From NCBI GenBank assembly GCA_016791005.1, contig JAEUNY010000020.1, positions 1 through 51,375 on the forward strand: a DNA stretch of 51,375 bases. The letters run 5' to 3'. The position numbers and the translations under genes were made by a program. This DNA is from Zoogloeaceae bacterium (GTDB taxonomy: Bacteria > Pseudomonadota > Gammaproteobacteria > Burkholderiales > Rhodocyclaceae). Positions within the stretch are counted from its first letter, which is position 1. The number at the start of each line of letters is the position of its first letter. Below, piece by piece: positions 16,823 through 24,984 of the stretch. The notes under the pieces were generated by a model. It worked only from the letters and a program-made list of their open reading frames with translations. It had not been told where the DNA came from and ran no database searches.

Positions 16823-17647
16823 TCACGCCATGGCGACAGCCCTTCGTGGTAGCGGCTTCACCAGCCGCATGCCGATCAAGATGAGCAGGAGTACCGCGCC
16901 ATAGACCAGAATCTGCATTCCGGAGGGGCGGGCGTCATAGCCCGCCAATACATGAAGCAAGGTTCCGGCTGGGGAATCCATGGGCAACACCGATGAGGTA
17001 TCCCAGAGCGGATTGGCCAAAGCGGGCAGGAAATCCCCCTGGATCAGGACGCGAGCCATCTGGCCCGCCATTCCTGCGGCAAGGAACAGCACCAGGCCGG
17101 CCGTGACGGTGAAGAAGTGGCGCACCGGAATACGCAGCAAGCCCGCGTACAAAGCCACCCCCACAGCCGCACCTGCGGCAAGACCCAGCGCACCGCCGCC
17201 CACGATCTGCCCGGGCGCCTGGCCACCCGAGGCCAAGCCGAACAGGAACAGGGCGGTCTCCGACCCTTCCCGCAGCACGGCCAGAGCGATCACGATGGCC
17301 AGGGCGGAAAGATCACGCCGCCCGTCCGCCACGTCGGCAATCACCGCCCGGGCTTCGGACACCATGCTCTGGGCGTGCCGCGCCATCCAGATGTTGTGCC
17401 AGCCCAACATCAGGACCGCGAGTCCGAGAATCGTCGCATTGAAAAGCTCCTGACCCAGCCCGTCCGCCATTTCGGCGATACGGCCAGTCAGGCCGGCCAC
17501 CACCAGCGAACCCAGGATGCCCGCCAGCACCCCGGCCAGCAGCCAGCGATCACGCCCCGGGATATTGCGGGCCGCCGCCGCGACGATCCCGAGCAGGAGC
17601 GCCGCCTCAAGAGTCTCCCGGAAGACGATGATGGCCGATCCAAACAT
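16823..17647 (-). CDS. FTR1-family iron permease
   Basis: 274-residue inner-membrane protein with about seven hydrophobic helices. Two REXXE iron-binding motifs are clear: FRETLEAALL in the first helix and LREGSETALFLF in the fourth. This is the bacterial EfeU/FTR1 arrangement for ferric or ferrous iron uptake. The ATG at 17647 is preceded by GGAG at good spacing, and the gene follows the cupredoxin gene by 4 nt, so they form one operon. No DyP peroxidase EfeB is present; the partner is a cupredoxin protein as in FTR1/P19-like two-component systems. A Fur-like box upstream of the operon points to induction by iron starvation. Confidence 0.93.
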   Translation of the reverse strand: MFGSAIIVFRETLEAALLLGIVAAAARNIPGRDRWLLAGVLAGILGSLVVAGLTGRIAEMADGLGQELFNATILGLAVLMLGWHNIWMARHAQSMVSEARAVIADVADGRRDLSALAIVIALAVLREGSETALFLFGLASGGQAPGQIVGGGALGLAAGAAVGVALYAGLLRIPVRHFFTVTAGLVLFLAAGMAGQMARVLIQGDFLPALANPLWDTSSVLPMDSPAGTLLHVLAGYDARPSGMQILVYGAVLLLILIGMRLVKPLPRRAVAMA

Positions 17648-17651
17648 GGCA

Positions 17652-17984
17652 TTACTCCGCGATGAAGACGCCCTGGGCGGTCTTCTCGTGGAATTCGCCA
17701 AAGAACGGGTATTTGCCCGGCGCCAGGGGCCCGATGAAGATCGTGCCTTTACTTGTGCCGGGAATGACCTTTTCCCGGTTGAGTTCGTGGCTTTCGAATT
17801 CCTCGGCAGTGGAATCCTGGTTGTCCACCACCACCTTGACCTTCTTGCCCGCCGGCACCCGGATTTCCGCCGGAATGAAACGGTGATCCTTGATCACCAG
17901 GGCCACTTCCACATCGGCCGCCAACGCCGCACCCGCAAACAGGATTGCGACCAGCGCTAGAAAAGCTTTGCTCAGAATCTTCAT
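17652..17984 (-). CDS. Periplasmic cupredoxin-domain protein of the iron uptake operon
   Basis: 110 residues with a cleavable signal peptide (MKILSKAFLALVAILFAGAALA) and a single cupredoxin fold: VALVIKDHRFIPAEIRVPAGKKVKVVVDNQDSTAEEFESHELNRE followed by LAPGKYPFFGEFHEKTAQG. The EFESH and GEFH segments supply candidate metal ligands. Related domains occur in EfeO and as stand-alone partners of FTR1 permeases, so it probably delivers or oxidises iron in the periplasm. GGAG 8 nt before the ATG at 17984 makes this start better than the GTG three codons upstream. It is the first gene after the Fur-like box. Confidence 0.88.
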   Translation of the reverse strand: MKILSKAFLALVAILFAGAALAADVEVALVIKDHRFIPAEIRVPAGKKVKVVVDNQDSTAEEFESHELNREKVIPGTSKGTIFIGPLAPGKYPFFGEFHEKTAQGVFIAE

Positions 17985-18011
17985 CCAACTCACTCCAATT
18001 ACTTGGCACCG

Positions 18012-18058
18012 ATTCTAACCCGCCCCTCGCAATAAAAACAAGAATGATTCGCATTCGC
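18012..18058 (-). promoter_or_regulatory. Promoter with overlapping Fur-like box for the iron operon
   Basis: On the minus strand TTGTTT (18036-18041) and TAGAAT (18012-18017) are 18 nt apart. Overlapping the -35 is GCGAATGCGAATCATTCTT (18040-18058), which matches 13 of 19 positions of the Fur consensus and has the AATGCGAATCATT core common in proteobacterial Fur sites. Repression by iron-loaded Fur is inferred. Confidence 0.7.
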
Positions 18059-18188
18059 GCAACAAAGCCTTTGTTTTCACGGTCTCTCGAATTCTTTTAG
18101 GTCCTCCGCGTCCACACAACCCGGCGGTTGATAGAATGCGCGCCATCACCTCCATGCTGCGCTGCGGCATCACCCTCGGGGCCTTGCC

Positions 18189-19640
18189 ATGTTGATCGGT
18201 TTCGTCGCTCTCTACCTCGCGGTGTCCATCGGCATCGGGCTTTACGCCGCAACGCGGGTGAAAAACACCACCGATTACGTGGCTGCCGGGCGACATCTTC
18301 CGCTCTACATCACGGTCGCCACCGTGTTCGCCACCTGGTTCGGCTCGGAGACGGTGTTGGGCATTTCCGCCACCTTTCTGGACGAAGGGATGCGCGGCCT
18401 GTGGTCCGACCCCTTCGGCGCGTCCCTGTGCCTGATCCTGGTGGGTCTGTTCTTTGCCCGCCCTCTCTACCGCATGAATCTCCTCACCCTCGGAGATTAC
18501 TACCGCCAGCGCTTTGGCCGGACCACGGAGGTGCTGTGCTCCATCGCGATCGTGCTGTCCTACCTCGGCTGGGTATCGGCCCAGATCACTGCCTTGGGCT
18601 TGGTCTTCAATACCTTGTCTGACGGAATGGTCTCCAATGAGACCGGTATGCTGATCGGGGCCGGTATCGTGCTCCTCTACACCCTCTTCGGCGGCATGTG
18701 GTCGGTGGCGCTCACCGACTTCATGCAGATGACGATCATCATCGTTGGCCTGATTTATGTGGCCTGGATCATCGGTGACGAAGCTGGCGGGGTGGCAACG
18801 GTGGTGGCCCACGCCAGCGAAGCGGGAAAATTCAACTTCCTGCCGGAACTGAGCGTGCCGGACATGATCGCCTTTACCGCCGGCATCCTCACCATGGGCT
18901 TTGGCTCGATTCCCCAGCAAGACGTCTTCCAGCGGGTGAACTCCGCCCGGGACGAGAAGACGGCCGTGCGGGGCTCCATCCTCGGCGGTAGCGGCTACTT
19001 CCTCTTCGCCTTCGTACCGCTCTTCATCGCCTATGCCGCCACCCTGATCGACCCGGAACTGGTTGCCACCTATCAGGAGAGCGACAGCCAGCAGATCCTT
19101 CCTCAACTCATTCTCAACCACACCCCCATCTTCGCCCAGGTGATGTTCTTCGGTGCGCTGCTCTCAGCCATCATGAGTACCGCGTCCGGCACCTTGCTGG
19201 CGCCGTCGGTGACCTTTGCGGAAAACATCCTGCGGGGCACCTTCCGCAAGATGGATGATCGCCAGTTCCTCTGGCTGACCCGCGCGGTGGTGGTGATTTT
19301 CGCGCTCTTCGTCACCTGGTATGCCATGCGCTCGGACGAAAGCATCCATGGGATGGTGGAGAACGCCTACAAGGTGACCCTCGCCACCGCATTCGTGCCC
19401 CTGGCCTTCGGCCTTTACTGGAAGCGGGCCACGACCCAGGGTGCTTTGCTATCGATTTTTATCGGCCTCGGAGTCTGGCTGAGCCTGGAAACCTTCGCCC
19501 CCGAAGCGGTGGTTCCGCCCCATTTCGCGGCGATGCTGGCGGGCGTGCTGGCGATGATCGCGGGCTCCCTCGCCCCCCAGTCCCTCATCAAGCCGAGCCA
19601 CGGCCAGCCTCATCATTTGGACACCGCGGCAAAGTCCTGA
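18189..19640 (+). CDS. Sodium:solute symporter family protein
   Basis: 483 residues with about 12-13 membrane helices. The sodium:solute symporter (SSS) family features are DYVAAGRHLPLYITVATVFATWFGSETVLGISATF in the first helices, YTLFGGMWSVALTDFMQM near helix 5-6, and SIPQQDVFQRVNSARDEKTAVRGS, the family signature. ALLSAIMSTASGTLLAPSVTFAENI follows. The sodium site residues of helix 8 (SAIMSTASG) are present. The substrate cannot be deduced; the relatives include proline, pantothenate and short organic acid carriers. The ATG at 18189 lacks a strong Shine-Dalgarno site. It is divergent from the iron operon and convergent with the next gene. Confidence 0.92.
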   Translation: MLIGFVALYLAVSIGIGLYAATRVKNTTDYVAAGRHLPLYITVATVFATWFGSETVLGISATFLDEGMRGLWSDPFGASLCLILVGLFFARPLYRMNLLTLGDYYRQRFGRTTEVLCSIAIVLSYLGWVSAQITALGLVFNTLSDGMVSNETGMLIGAGIVLLYTLFGGMWSVALTDFMQMTIIIVGLIYVAWIIGDEAGGVATVVAHASEAGKFNFLPELSVPDMIAFTAGILTMGFGSIPQQDVFQRVNSARDEKTAVRGSILGGSGYFLFAFVPLFIAYAATLIDPELVATYQESDSQQILPQLILNHTPIFAQVMFFGALLSAIMSTASGTLLAPSVTFAENILRGTFRKMDDRQFLWLTRAVVVIFALFVTWYAMRSDESIHGMVENAYKVTLATAFVPLAFGLYWKRATTQGALLSIFIGLGVWLSLETFAPEAVVPPHFAAMLAGVLAMIAGSLAPQSLIKPSHGQPHHLDTAAKS

Positions 19641-19659
19641 CCCGCCTTACCCCGGCCCT

Positions 19660-20571
19660 TCAGGCATGGCCAGGCGGACTGGCGGGCATCGCCCTGGGTT
19701 CCAGCCATAGGCCCCCATCGTCCGTTGGGCGCAGGGTAAGCCCGAGCCCGGTAAAGGCCGCTTCGACTTCCGGCCGCAGGGTCTGCTGCAGGAAAGCAGC
19801 GTCCCACTGTCCCACGCTCCCGAACAAAGCCGCCAGCACCCGCCCCGTGGCCCCCCAGCGTGAGCCCAGGAAACTCTGACTGACCCGCCCGGCCAGGGCC
19901 GGACTCAGATTCTCGATGGGTGCGCCGATGCCGGCCAGGCAGCCGTGCACGTGCCCCACCACCTGCATCAAATGGGTGACCCGGCCTAGACTGCGGCGAA
20001 ATAGATCCTCGAGATCGCCCCCCGCCAGGGCCAGGGACGCATCGCCGGTGGTCGCCGGCGGCAGGGCCTCGAACAGTTCCACAAGGTGGGGCAGCATGAG
20101 GTCGGCATCTGCCGGCAACGTCCAGGCCGCGCGGCGTGCGGCCGCATACTCGGCCCACAGGCCCTCCACGACGGGCGCTAGGTGCTGCTCCAGTGCGTTT
20201 GCGGGAGCCACGCCCGGCCCTGCGCGACCGACGGCCTCCTCGATCTGCCACAAGTCCAGGTGAATCCGGTGGGCCAGCCGGGCGAGATCCTGACCGTCCC
20301 CGGCAAACGCCGCCGCGGCGAGGCGGCCGTCCACCAGCAGCGTGGCCCCCTCCTTACCCCCTACCACCTGAGTCGCAGGAGGCGCTGGCGCCGGGAAGCC
20401 CGCCGTTGCCACCGCGCTGGCCATGTCGTCGACCAGTTGGAGGCGCACCGGGACGGTCTGGGCAATTCCGCCGTCCCGCTCCCGAAGCCGGCCCACGAGG
20501 GCTTCGATGCCTGTCTTGAGGAACCCAGCGACCGAATCCTCTATTCCCTTGCAGCGCACGTCGATTATCAT
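19660..20571 (-). CDS. Hypothetical protein, 303 residues
   Basis: I do not recognise this protein. It is Ala/Leu-rich, soluble and mostly helical, with no signal peptide, membrane helix or cysteine cluster (one Cys at residue 8). The N-terminus MIIDVRCKGIEDSVAGFLKTGIEALVGRL is amphipathic. A central helical part (LPADADLMLPHLVELFEALPP) is followed by RRSLGRVTHLMQVVGHVHGCLAG. AAGGG 6 nt before the ATG supports the start. It is convergent with the symporter (19-nt gap) and divergent from sodC. Codon use is like the core genes, so it is probably a real lineage-restricted gene. Confidence 0.7.
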   Translation of the reverse strand: MIIDVRCKGIEDSVAGFLKTGIEALVGRLRERDGGIAQTVPVRLQLVDDMASAVATAGFPAPAPPATQVVGGKEGATLLVDGRLAAAAFAGDGQDLARLAHRIHLDLWQIEEAVGRAGPGVAPANALEQHLAPVVEGLWAEYAAARRAAWTLPADADLMLPHLVELFEALPPATTGDASLALAGGDLEDLFRRSLGRVTHLMQVVGHVHGCLAGIGAPIENLSPALAGRVSQSFLGSRWGATGRVLAALFGSVGQWDAAFLQQTLRPEVEAAFTGLGLTLRPTDDGGLWLEPRAMPASPPGHA

Positions 20572-20684
20572 CGCTTGCCCTTCGGGCCTCCGCCAAAAAA
20601 TAAATCGACGCCCGGTGTTGCATTGCGCCGAATGTTGACCATCATACAGAACACATACCCATCGCTACTACAAAGGAGGTAAGC

Positions 20685-21203
20685 ATGATCTACCGGTCAT
20701 TGGCTTGTTGCGCCGCAGCCTGGGCGGTCGCCGCGTGTTCCGCCATGCCGGCGGGGGGTCCGAAAGCCGCCGCGGAACTCAAGCCCACCCAGGGCAACTC
20801 CGCCGCCGGGATCGTGCTGTTTCGCCAGGAAGGCAGTGACGTGGTGATGACCGCGGACGTGCAGGGCCTCGCTCCGGGCATGCATGGCTTCCACATTCAC
20901 GAAAAGGGGGATTGCAGCGCCCCCGACGGGACCAGCGCCGGCGGCCATTTCAACCCCACGGGCAAGCCCCATGGCGCGCCGACGGGCGGAGACCATCACT
21001 CCGGCGACATGCCGATGCTGGTGGCGGACGCCGCGGGCAACGCCAAGCTGGAAGCCCGGCTGGATGGCCTCGCCATCGGCAGCGGCCCGACCGACATCCT
21101 CGGCAAGGGCGTGATCATCCACGCCGCTCCGGACGACTTCAAGACCCAGCCCACGGGCAACTCCGGCGCCCGGCTTGCCTGCGGGGTCATCGTCTCCCGC
21201 TAA
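20685..21203 (+). CDS. sodC: Cu-Zn superoxide dismutase, lipoprotein form
   Basis: 172 residues. Dismutates superoxide in the periplasm. The signal MIYRSLACCAAAWAVAAC ends in a VAAC lipobox, so the enzyme is probably lipid-anchored. Copper and zinc ligands are in HGFHIHEKGDC, GGHFNPTGKPHG and GGDHHSGDMPML, and the tail GKGVIIHAAPDDFKTQPTGNSGARLACGVI has the fourth copper His, the active-site Arg and the disulfide Cys. The Shine-Dalgarno sequence AAAGGAGGT is near perfect, predicting strong translation. Convergent with the TauE/SafE gene. Confidence 0.96.
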   Translation: MIYRSLACCAAAWAVAACSAMPAGGPKAAAELKPTQGNSAAGIVLFRQEGSDVVMTADVQGLAPGMHGFHIHEKGDCSAPDGTSAGGHFNPTGKPHGAPTGGDHHSGDMPMLVADAAGNAKLEARLDGLAIGSGPTDILGKGVIIHAAPDDFKTQPTGNSGARLACGVIVSR

Positions 21204-21226
21204 CGCCCTGCACTGGCCGCCGGCGT

Positions 21227-22036
21227 TCAGGAGGCCAGCACGCTGTGGACCATCTTCGCGCTCAGGAGGGTCAAAACCAGCGCGAAGATTTTCTTTAGCG
21301 TCGCCACGGGCAAGCGATGGGCGAGCCGTGCCCCAACCGGCGCGGTGGCCACGCTGAGCGCGGTGATCAGAACCAGGGCCGGAAGGTAGACGTACCCGAC
21401 CGTGCCTTCGGGCATGCCGGCCGTCCCCCAACCGTTGATCAAATAGCCCACGGCCCCCGCCACCGCGATGGGCAATCCGATCGCCGCGGAAGTTCCGATG
21501 GCCTGGTGCACCTTCACGTTGCACCAGGTCATGAACGGCACCGACAAAGAACCACCGCCGATGGCGACGAGGGCCGACATGCCACCGATCGCCAGCCCCA
21601 CCAGGGACGTGCCCACCGGCCCGGGCAGTTCCCGAGAGGGTTTCGGCTTGATGTTCAGCAACATCTGAAGCGACACATAGGCCATGAAGCAGGCAAAAAA
21701 GATCGCCAAGGGCCGGGTGGGCACCCGCGACGCGACGAAGGTGCCAAGAAAAGTCCCGATCAACACCCCTGGGGCAATGTAGCGCACCACCCGCCACAGT
21801 ACCGCGCCATGGGCATGGTGGGCCCGCAGGCTGGAGGCCGAGGTCAGGACGATGGCGGCCATCGAGGTACCGAGGGCCAGGTGCACCAAATGCTCAATGG
21901 GAAAGCCCTGGGCGACGAAGAGCGTGGTCAAAAGCGGCACCATGACGCCGCCGCCCCCCACACCCAGCAGCCCGGCGACGAAGCCCACCAGAGCCCCCAG
22001 GGCCAGGTAGGCCAGCCACCACTCATTGAAACTCAT
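21227..22036 (-). CDS. TauE/SafE-family permease
   Basis: 269-residue inner-membrane protein of the TauE/SafE (DUF81) family, proposed exporters of sulfite, sulfoacetate or related anions. Two homologous halves start with GALVGFVAGLLGVGGGGVMVPLL and GLAIGGMSALVAIGGGSLSVPFM, the family's repeated Gly-rich helices, with about eight membrane segments overall. The start overlaps the end of the EVE-domain gene by 14 nt, so the two are translationally linked and depend on the same upstream promoter. That promoter region was altered by the island insertion. Substrate unknown. Confidence 0.93.
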   Translation of the reverse strand: MSFNEWWLAYLALGALVGFVAGLLGVGGGGVMVPLLTTLFVAQGFPIEHLVHLALGTSMAAIVLTSASSLRAHHAHGAVLWRVVRYIAPGVLIGTFLGTFVASRVPTRPLAIFFACFMAYVSLQMLLNIKPKPSRELPGPVGTSLVGLAIGGMSALVAIGGGSLSVPFMTWCNVKVHQAIGTSAAIGLPIAVAGAVGYLINGWGTAGMPEGTVGYVYLPALVLITALSVATAPVGARLAHRLPVATLKKIFALVLTLLSAKMVHSVLAS

Positions 22037-22505
22037 GGCCCTCCAGACCCATCATGGTCCCGGTGATAAAACGCCATTCGTCGAGGGTCACCGGGGTAAT
22101 CGACAATCGATTTCCCCGCGCCAGGACCCGCATGTTCGCCAGTTCCGGCGCCGCCCGCAGTTCCGCCAATTCCAGCAGTCGCGTCTTGCGCACCAGCTTC
22201 ACATCCACCTGCAGCCAGCGCGGCGCCTCGGGCTGGGATTTCGAATCGTAATAACGGCTGGCCGGATCGAATTGGGTGGGGTCGGGGTAGGCCTTGCGGC
22301 AGATGCGCACAACCCCGGCGATCCCGGGATGGGGGCAGCTCGAATGGTAGAAAAAAGCCAGATCCCCCACCTGCATCAGATCCCGCATGAAATTGCGAGC
22401 CTGGTAGTTGCGAACCCCAAACCACCCAACCGTGTGATTGGGCAATGCCACCAAGTCGTCGATGGCGCAGTCCGCCGGTTCCGACTTCATCAGCCAGTAA
22501 CGCAT
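22023..22505 (-). CDS. EVE-domain protein
   Basis: 160 residues, one EVE domain (PUA-like): MRYWLMKSEP at the start, then GVRNYQARNFMRDLMQVGDLAFFYHSSC, GIAGVVRI and PRWLQVDVKLVRK. EVE domains bind modified bases in DNA or RNA; the housekeeping role is unclear. The first five codons plus one base are exactly the 16-bp repeat flanking the island, so the coding sequence survives intact but everything upstream of the ATG is now island DNA. In the reconstructed uninserted chromosome the gene would lie just after the 6S RNA terminator. It overlaps the TauE/SafE gene by 14 nt. Confidence 0.93.
   Translation of the reverse strand: MRYWLMKSEPADCAIDDLVALPNHTVGWFGVRNYQARNFMRDLMQVGDLAFFYHSSCPHPGIAGVVRICRKAYPDPTQFDPASRYYDSKSQPEAPRWLQVDVKLVRKTRLLELAELRAAPELANMRVLARGNRLSITPVTLDEWRFITGTMMGLEGHEFQ
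22490..22505. repeat. attL, 16-bp direct repeat
   Basis: TCAGCCAGTAACGCAT. The complement is the first 16 bases of the EVE gene including its ATG. The identical sequence recurs at 40330-40345. Confidence 0.88.
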
Positions 22506-22601
22506 CTTACATCCCATGCCATCCGCAAGAGTCCGTTAATCCTTGTTTTTGCGTAGGAAAATAATCTGCATGGTGTTGTTGCGCCCCATGTGATTTCACA
22601 G

Positions 22602-22637
22602 AATCCCACCCAAAGTCCCACCCAGAATCCCACCCAA
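22602..22637. repeat. Three tandem 12-bp repeats, candidate integrase arm sites (left)
   Basis: AATCCCACCCAA, AGTCCCACCCAG and AATCCCACCCAA follow one another with a 12-bp period, starting 96 nt after attL. The last copy overlaps the integrase ribosome binding site. Two further copies of the motif lie 96 nt inside attR. Confidence 0.75.
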
Positions 22638-22647
22638 GGAGTATGCC

Positions 22648-23979
22648 ATGGCAAAACTTTCGACAGCCGGTTGCGAATCCGCCAAACCCGACAAGGACCG
22701 GGACCGCTTCCTCGGCGACGGCGACGGGCTGTCTCTCCGAATCCGCCCCAACGGCACCAAGACCTGGCTGGTCGAGTACGAGTTCAATGGCCAACGCACA
22801 AAATACACCGTTGGGGTCTATCAGCGAGTGGGTGCCCAGGGCGACAGCATTTCCGATTGGTTGCGACACGGCCGCCTGTCGCTGCACCAGGCGCGTGCCG
22901 TCGCCGGAAACTGGAGGGACGCTCGCCGAGCCGGCCACGACCCGGTCGCTGAGTGGGAAGCCGAGCTTGCCCGTGAGCGGGATGCAGAAGCCGCGGCGAG
23001 AGCTGCCAAGGAAGCTGAGTTGGCGCGTCCGACCGTCAGCCAGGCCATTGAAACCTTCATGGCGCGGCACATGGCTGGCAAGAAGAGCGCGGCAGCGATA
23101 CGTTACCGGCTCGACAGACTCGCCGACCACCTGGGCGAGCGAAAAATCGGCGAGGTGACACGCAAGGAATTCATCGCTGCGATCGACAAGATTGCCGACG
23201 GACAGCGCGATGGGAAAACAGCCAAACTGCTGGCGGGCGAAGTCCTGGTTCAGGCCAAGCGATTGTGGCGCTTCGCCGAAGCCCGCGAATGGGTAGCGGT
23301 TTCGTGCATTGAGAGGCTCACCCGCAAGGACTTCGACGCCCGCCCGATGAAGCGCGAAGTCACACTGCGGCTCGACGAACTGGCCGAGATTTGGCGTGCC
23401 CTGGATGACCCTGTGCGCTGCAAATCCGATCCAGTGACCATCGCGGCCATGAAACTGCTGATCCTTACTGGTCAGCGGGAACGCGAAGTCACCGATGCGG
23501 ACTGGTCTGAATTCGACCTCGACGCCGGACTGTGGAAAATCCCTGCCGCTCGCACCAAGAAGGATCGTGGCCACCTCGTTCACCTGGCGCCCTTGGCAGT
23601 CGCCATCCTCAAGGAGTTGAAAGAGCTCACGGGGACGGGCCGCCACGTCTTTGCCTCACCTCTGCGGCCGGGGCAGGCGGTCTATGGCCGGTCGGTCAAC
23701 AACGCGTTGCTGACCCTGTTCAAGCGCAACGCGCTGCCCAACGTCACCCCCTGTGTGGTGCATGACTTCCGCCGCACGCTGATCACCCGTCTTCCTGACC
23801 TGGGGTTCGAGCCGTTCATTGGCCACAAGATTGCCAACCACGTCTTGCCCGGTGTCCTGGCGCACTACAACCACAACACCTACGAGGCGCAACGCGAAGC
23901 GGCTTTGAGGGCTTGGGCGGAAAGGATCGAGATAATGGTAAAGGGCAAGAACGTAGTGCAGTTGCAGCGTACGGCGTAA
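22648..23979 (+). CDS. int: Tyrosine site-specific integrase of the island
   Basis: 443 residues, DUF4102/P4-type integrase. The N-terminal arm-binding domain (GDGDGLSLRIRPNGTKTWLVEYEFNGQR) is followed by a SAM-like core-binding domain (about 128-215) and the catalytic domain: R277 in LTGQREREVTDADW, a Lys near 304, H372 and R375 in HDFRRT, H393 in GHKI, and the nucleophile in AHYNHNTY (Y407). AAGGAG precedes the ATG and overlaps the third 12-bp repeat, so integrase bound at its own arm site could block translation or transcription. The gene reads inward from attL and is complete. Convergent with the second recombinase-like gene, 3 nt apart. Confidence 0.95.
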   Translation: MAKLSTAGCESAKPDKDRDRFLGDGDGLSLRIRPNGTKTWLVEYEFNGQRTKYTVGVYQRVGAQGDSISDWLRHGRLSLHQARAVAGNWRDARRAGHDPVAEWEAELARERDAEAAARAAKEAELARPTVSQAIETFMARHMAGKKSAAAIRYRLDRLADHLGERKIGEVTRKEFIAAIDKIADGQRDGKTAKLLAGEVLVQAKRLWRFAEAREWVAVSCIERLTRKDFDARPMKREVTLRLDELAEIWRALDDPVRCKSDPVTIAAMKLLILTGQREREVTDADWSEFDLDAGLWKIPAARTKKDRGHLVHLAPLAVAILKELKELTGTGRHVFASPLRPGQAVYGRSVNNALLTLFKRNALPNVTPCVVHDFRRTLITRLPDLGFEPFIGHKIANHVLPGVLAHYNHNTYEAQREAALRAWAERIEIMVKGKNVVQLQRTA

Positions 23980-23982
23980 GGC

Positions 23983-24984
23983 CTACCGACCTAAATAAAT
24001 CGCCGTCACCTGCTCCCGCTCGTGCCCGAGTTCCCGGGAAATCTGCAGCCGGGCCGCGCGGTCGAGGGCCTTCTGTTCGGGCGTCAATTGGCGGCTCGTC
24101 GGCCCGCCCTGGGCCGGGCAACGCCAGCCGGTGAGTTCCTGGTAGCGACTCTGAGCGTAGGCATGGCGCAGGCCGTGCACGCCGTGGATGCCGGCTAGGC
24201 TGCACTGATGCTTGAAACGGTCGAGCTGCGCCTTGTAGGTCATGCCGGCGGGAATGAGGCTGCCCTTTCCGCAGTGGGCGCGCACCGCACTGAGCACGGC
24301 CCGCTGCCCGGCGCTGCGGATGGGTATCCCCCGCTCCTTGCCACCCTTGCACCATGAGGCCTTCAAGACCAGCACCTCGCCCCGATCCGCGAAGCTCGCA
24401 TTGAACTTGATCGACTCGGCCCGGCGTAGGCCAAAGGCCGCCTGCAACGCCAGGGAGAGGCGGGAATTCGCGTCGGTGAGCCGCTCCAGCTGGACCTCCT
24501 GAAGCACGCTCGCCTTGCTGACGTTGGTGACGAAGCGCCGGTCGGCGATGCCGTAGGCGTCGTTGCTGCGGGCGACCATGCTGGCCTTGTCCAGCTTTTC
24601 GGCCCACCAGCGCAGGTGCGCCATGCGGTTCTTCATCGTCCCGGCCGACAGGCCTTCTTCCGTCCACCGCTCCACCAGGGCTTCGACATGCTTCGGTTTG
24701 AGGCCTTGGGCGCTGAGGTTCCGAAACCCCAGTTCGTGAAGCTGGGTGGCGGCCAAGGCCAGGGTCCGCTCCCGTTCGGCCTGGGTGGCGAAGGAACCGT
24801 CGCGGTTGCGATGGCACAACTGCTTGAGCTGGTAGTTGAGGTTGCGCATGGCGTCTCCGGAGGGGGCGAAATCGTCGGCTGAGTCGTCGGGTTCGGAGTC
24901 CTCGCCACCGAGGATCTCCACCTCACGAAAGAAGGCACGCCAGAAGCGCTCCTGCGCGTCGACACTGGGCTTGGTCCTGGGCAT
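23983..24984 (-). CDS. Second integrase-like recombinase
   Basis: 333 residues. The part from MRNLNYQLKQLCHRNRDGSFATQAERERTL onward is the N-terminal domain of the phage integrase N-terminal / integrase domain-containing family seen in integrative conjugative elements. The catalytic half has AAFGLRRAESIKFNAS (Arg), a Lys in ASWCKGGKERGIPI, HGLRHAYAQSRY (HxxR), GHEREQVTAIYLGR (GH and terminal Tyr). The ATG at 24984 has AAGGAA upstream; a second at 24849 (after GGAG) would give the length usual for the family, so the first 45 residues may be an extension. Whether it acts on this island's ends or is a relic of an earlier element is unknown. Confidence 0.85.
   Translation of the reverse strand: MPRTKPSVDAQERFWRAFFREVEILGGEDSEPDDSADDFAPSGDAMRNLNYQLKQLCHRNRDGSFATQAERERTLALAATQLHELGFRNLSAQGLKPKHVEALVERWTEEGLSAGTMKNRMAHLRWWAEKLDKASMVARSNDAYGIADRRFVTNVSKASVLQEVQLERLTDANSRLSLALQAAFGLRRAESIKFNASFADRGEVLVLKASWCKGGKERGIPIRSAGQRAVLSAVRAHCGKGSLIPAGMTYKAQLDRFKHQCSLAGIHGVHGLRHAYAQSRYQELTGWRCPAQGGPTSRQLTPEQKALDRAARLQISRELGHEREQVTAIYLGR

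Noticed and set aside
22648-24984. tRNA gene as the integration target.
   Set aside because: The duplicated 16 bp is the EVE gene start; no cloverleaf is seen at either end.
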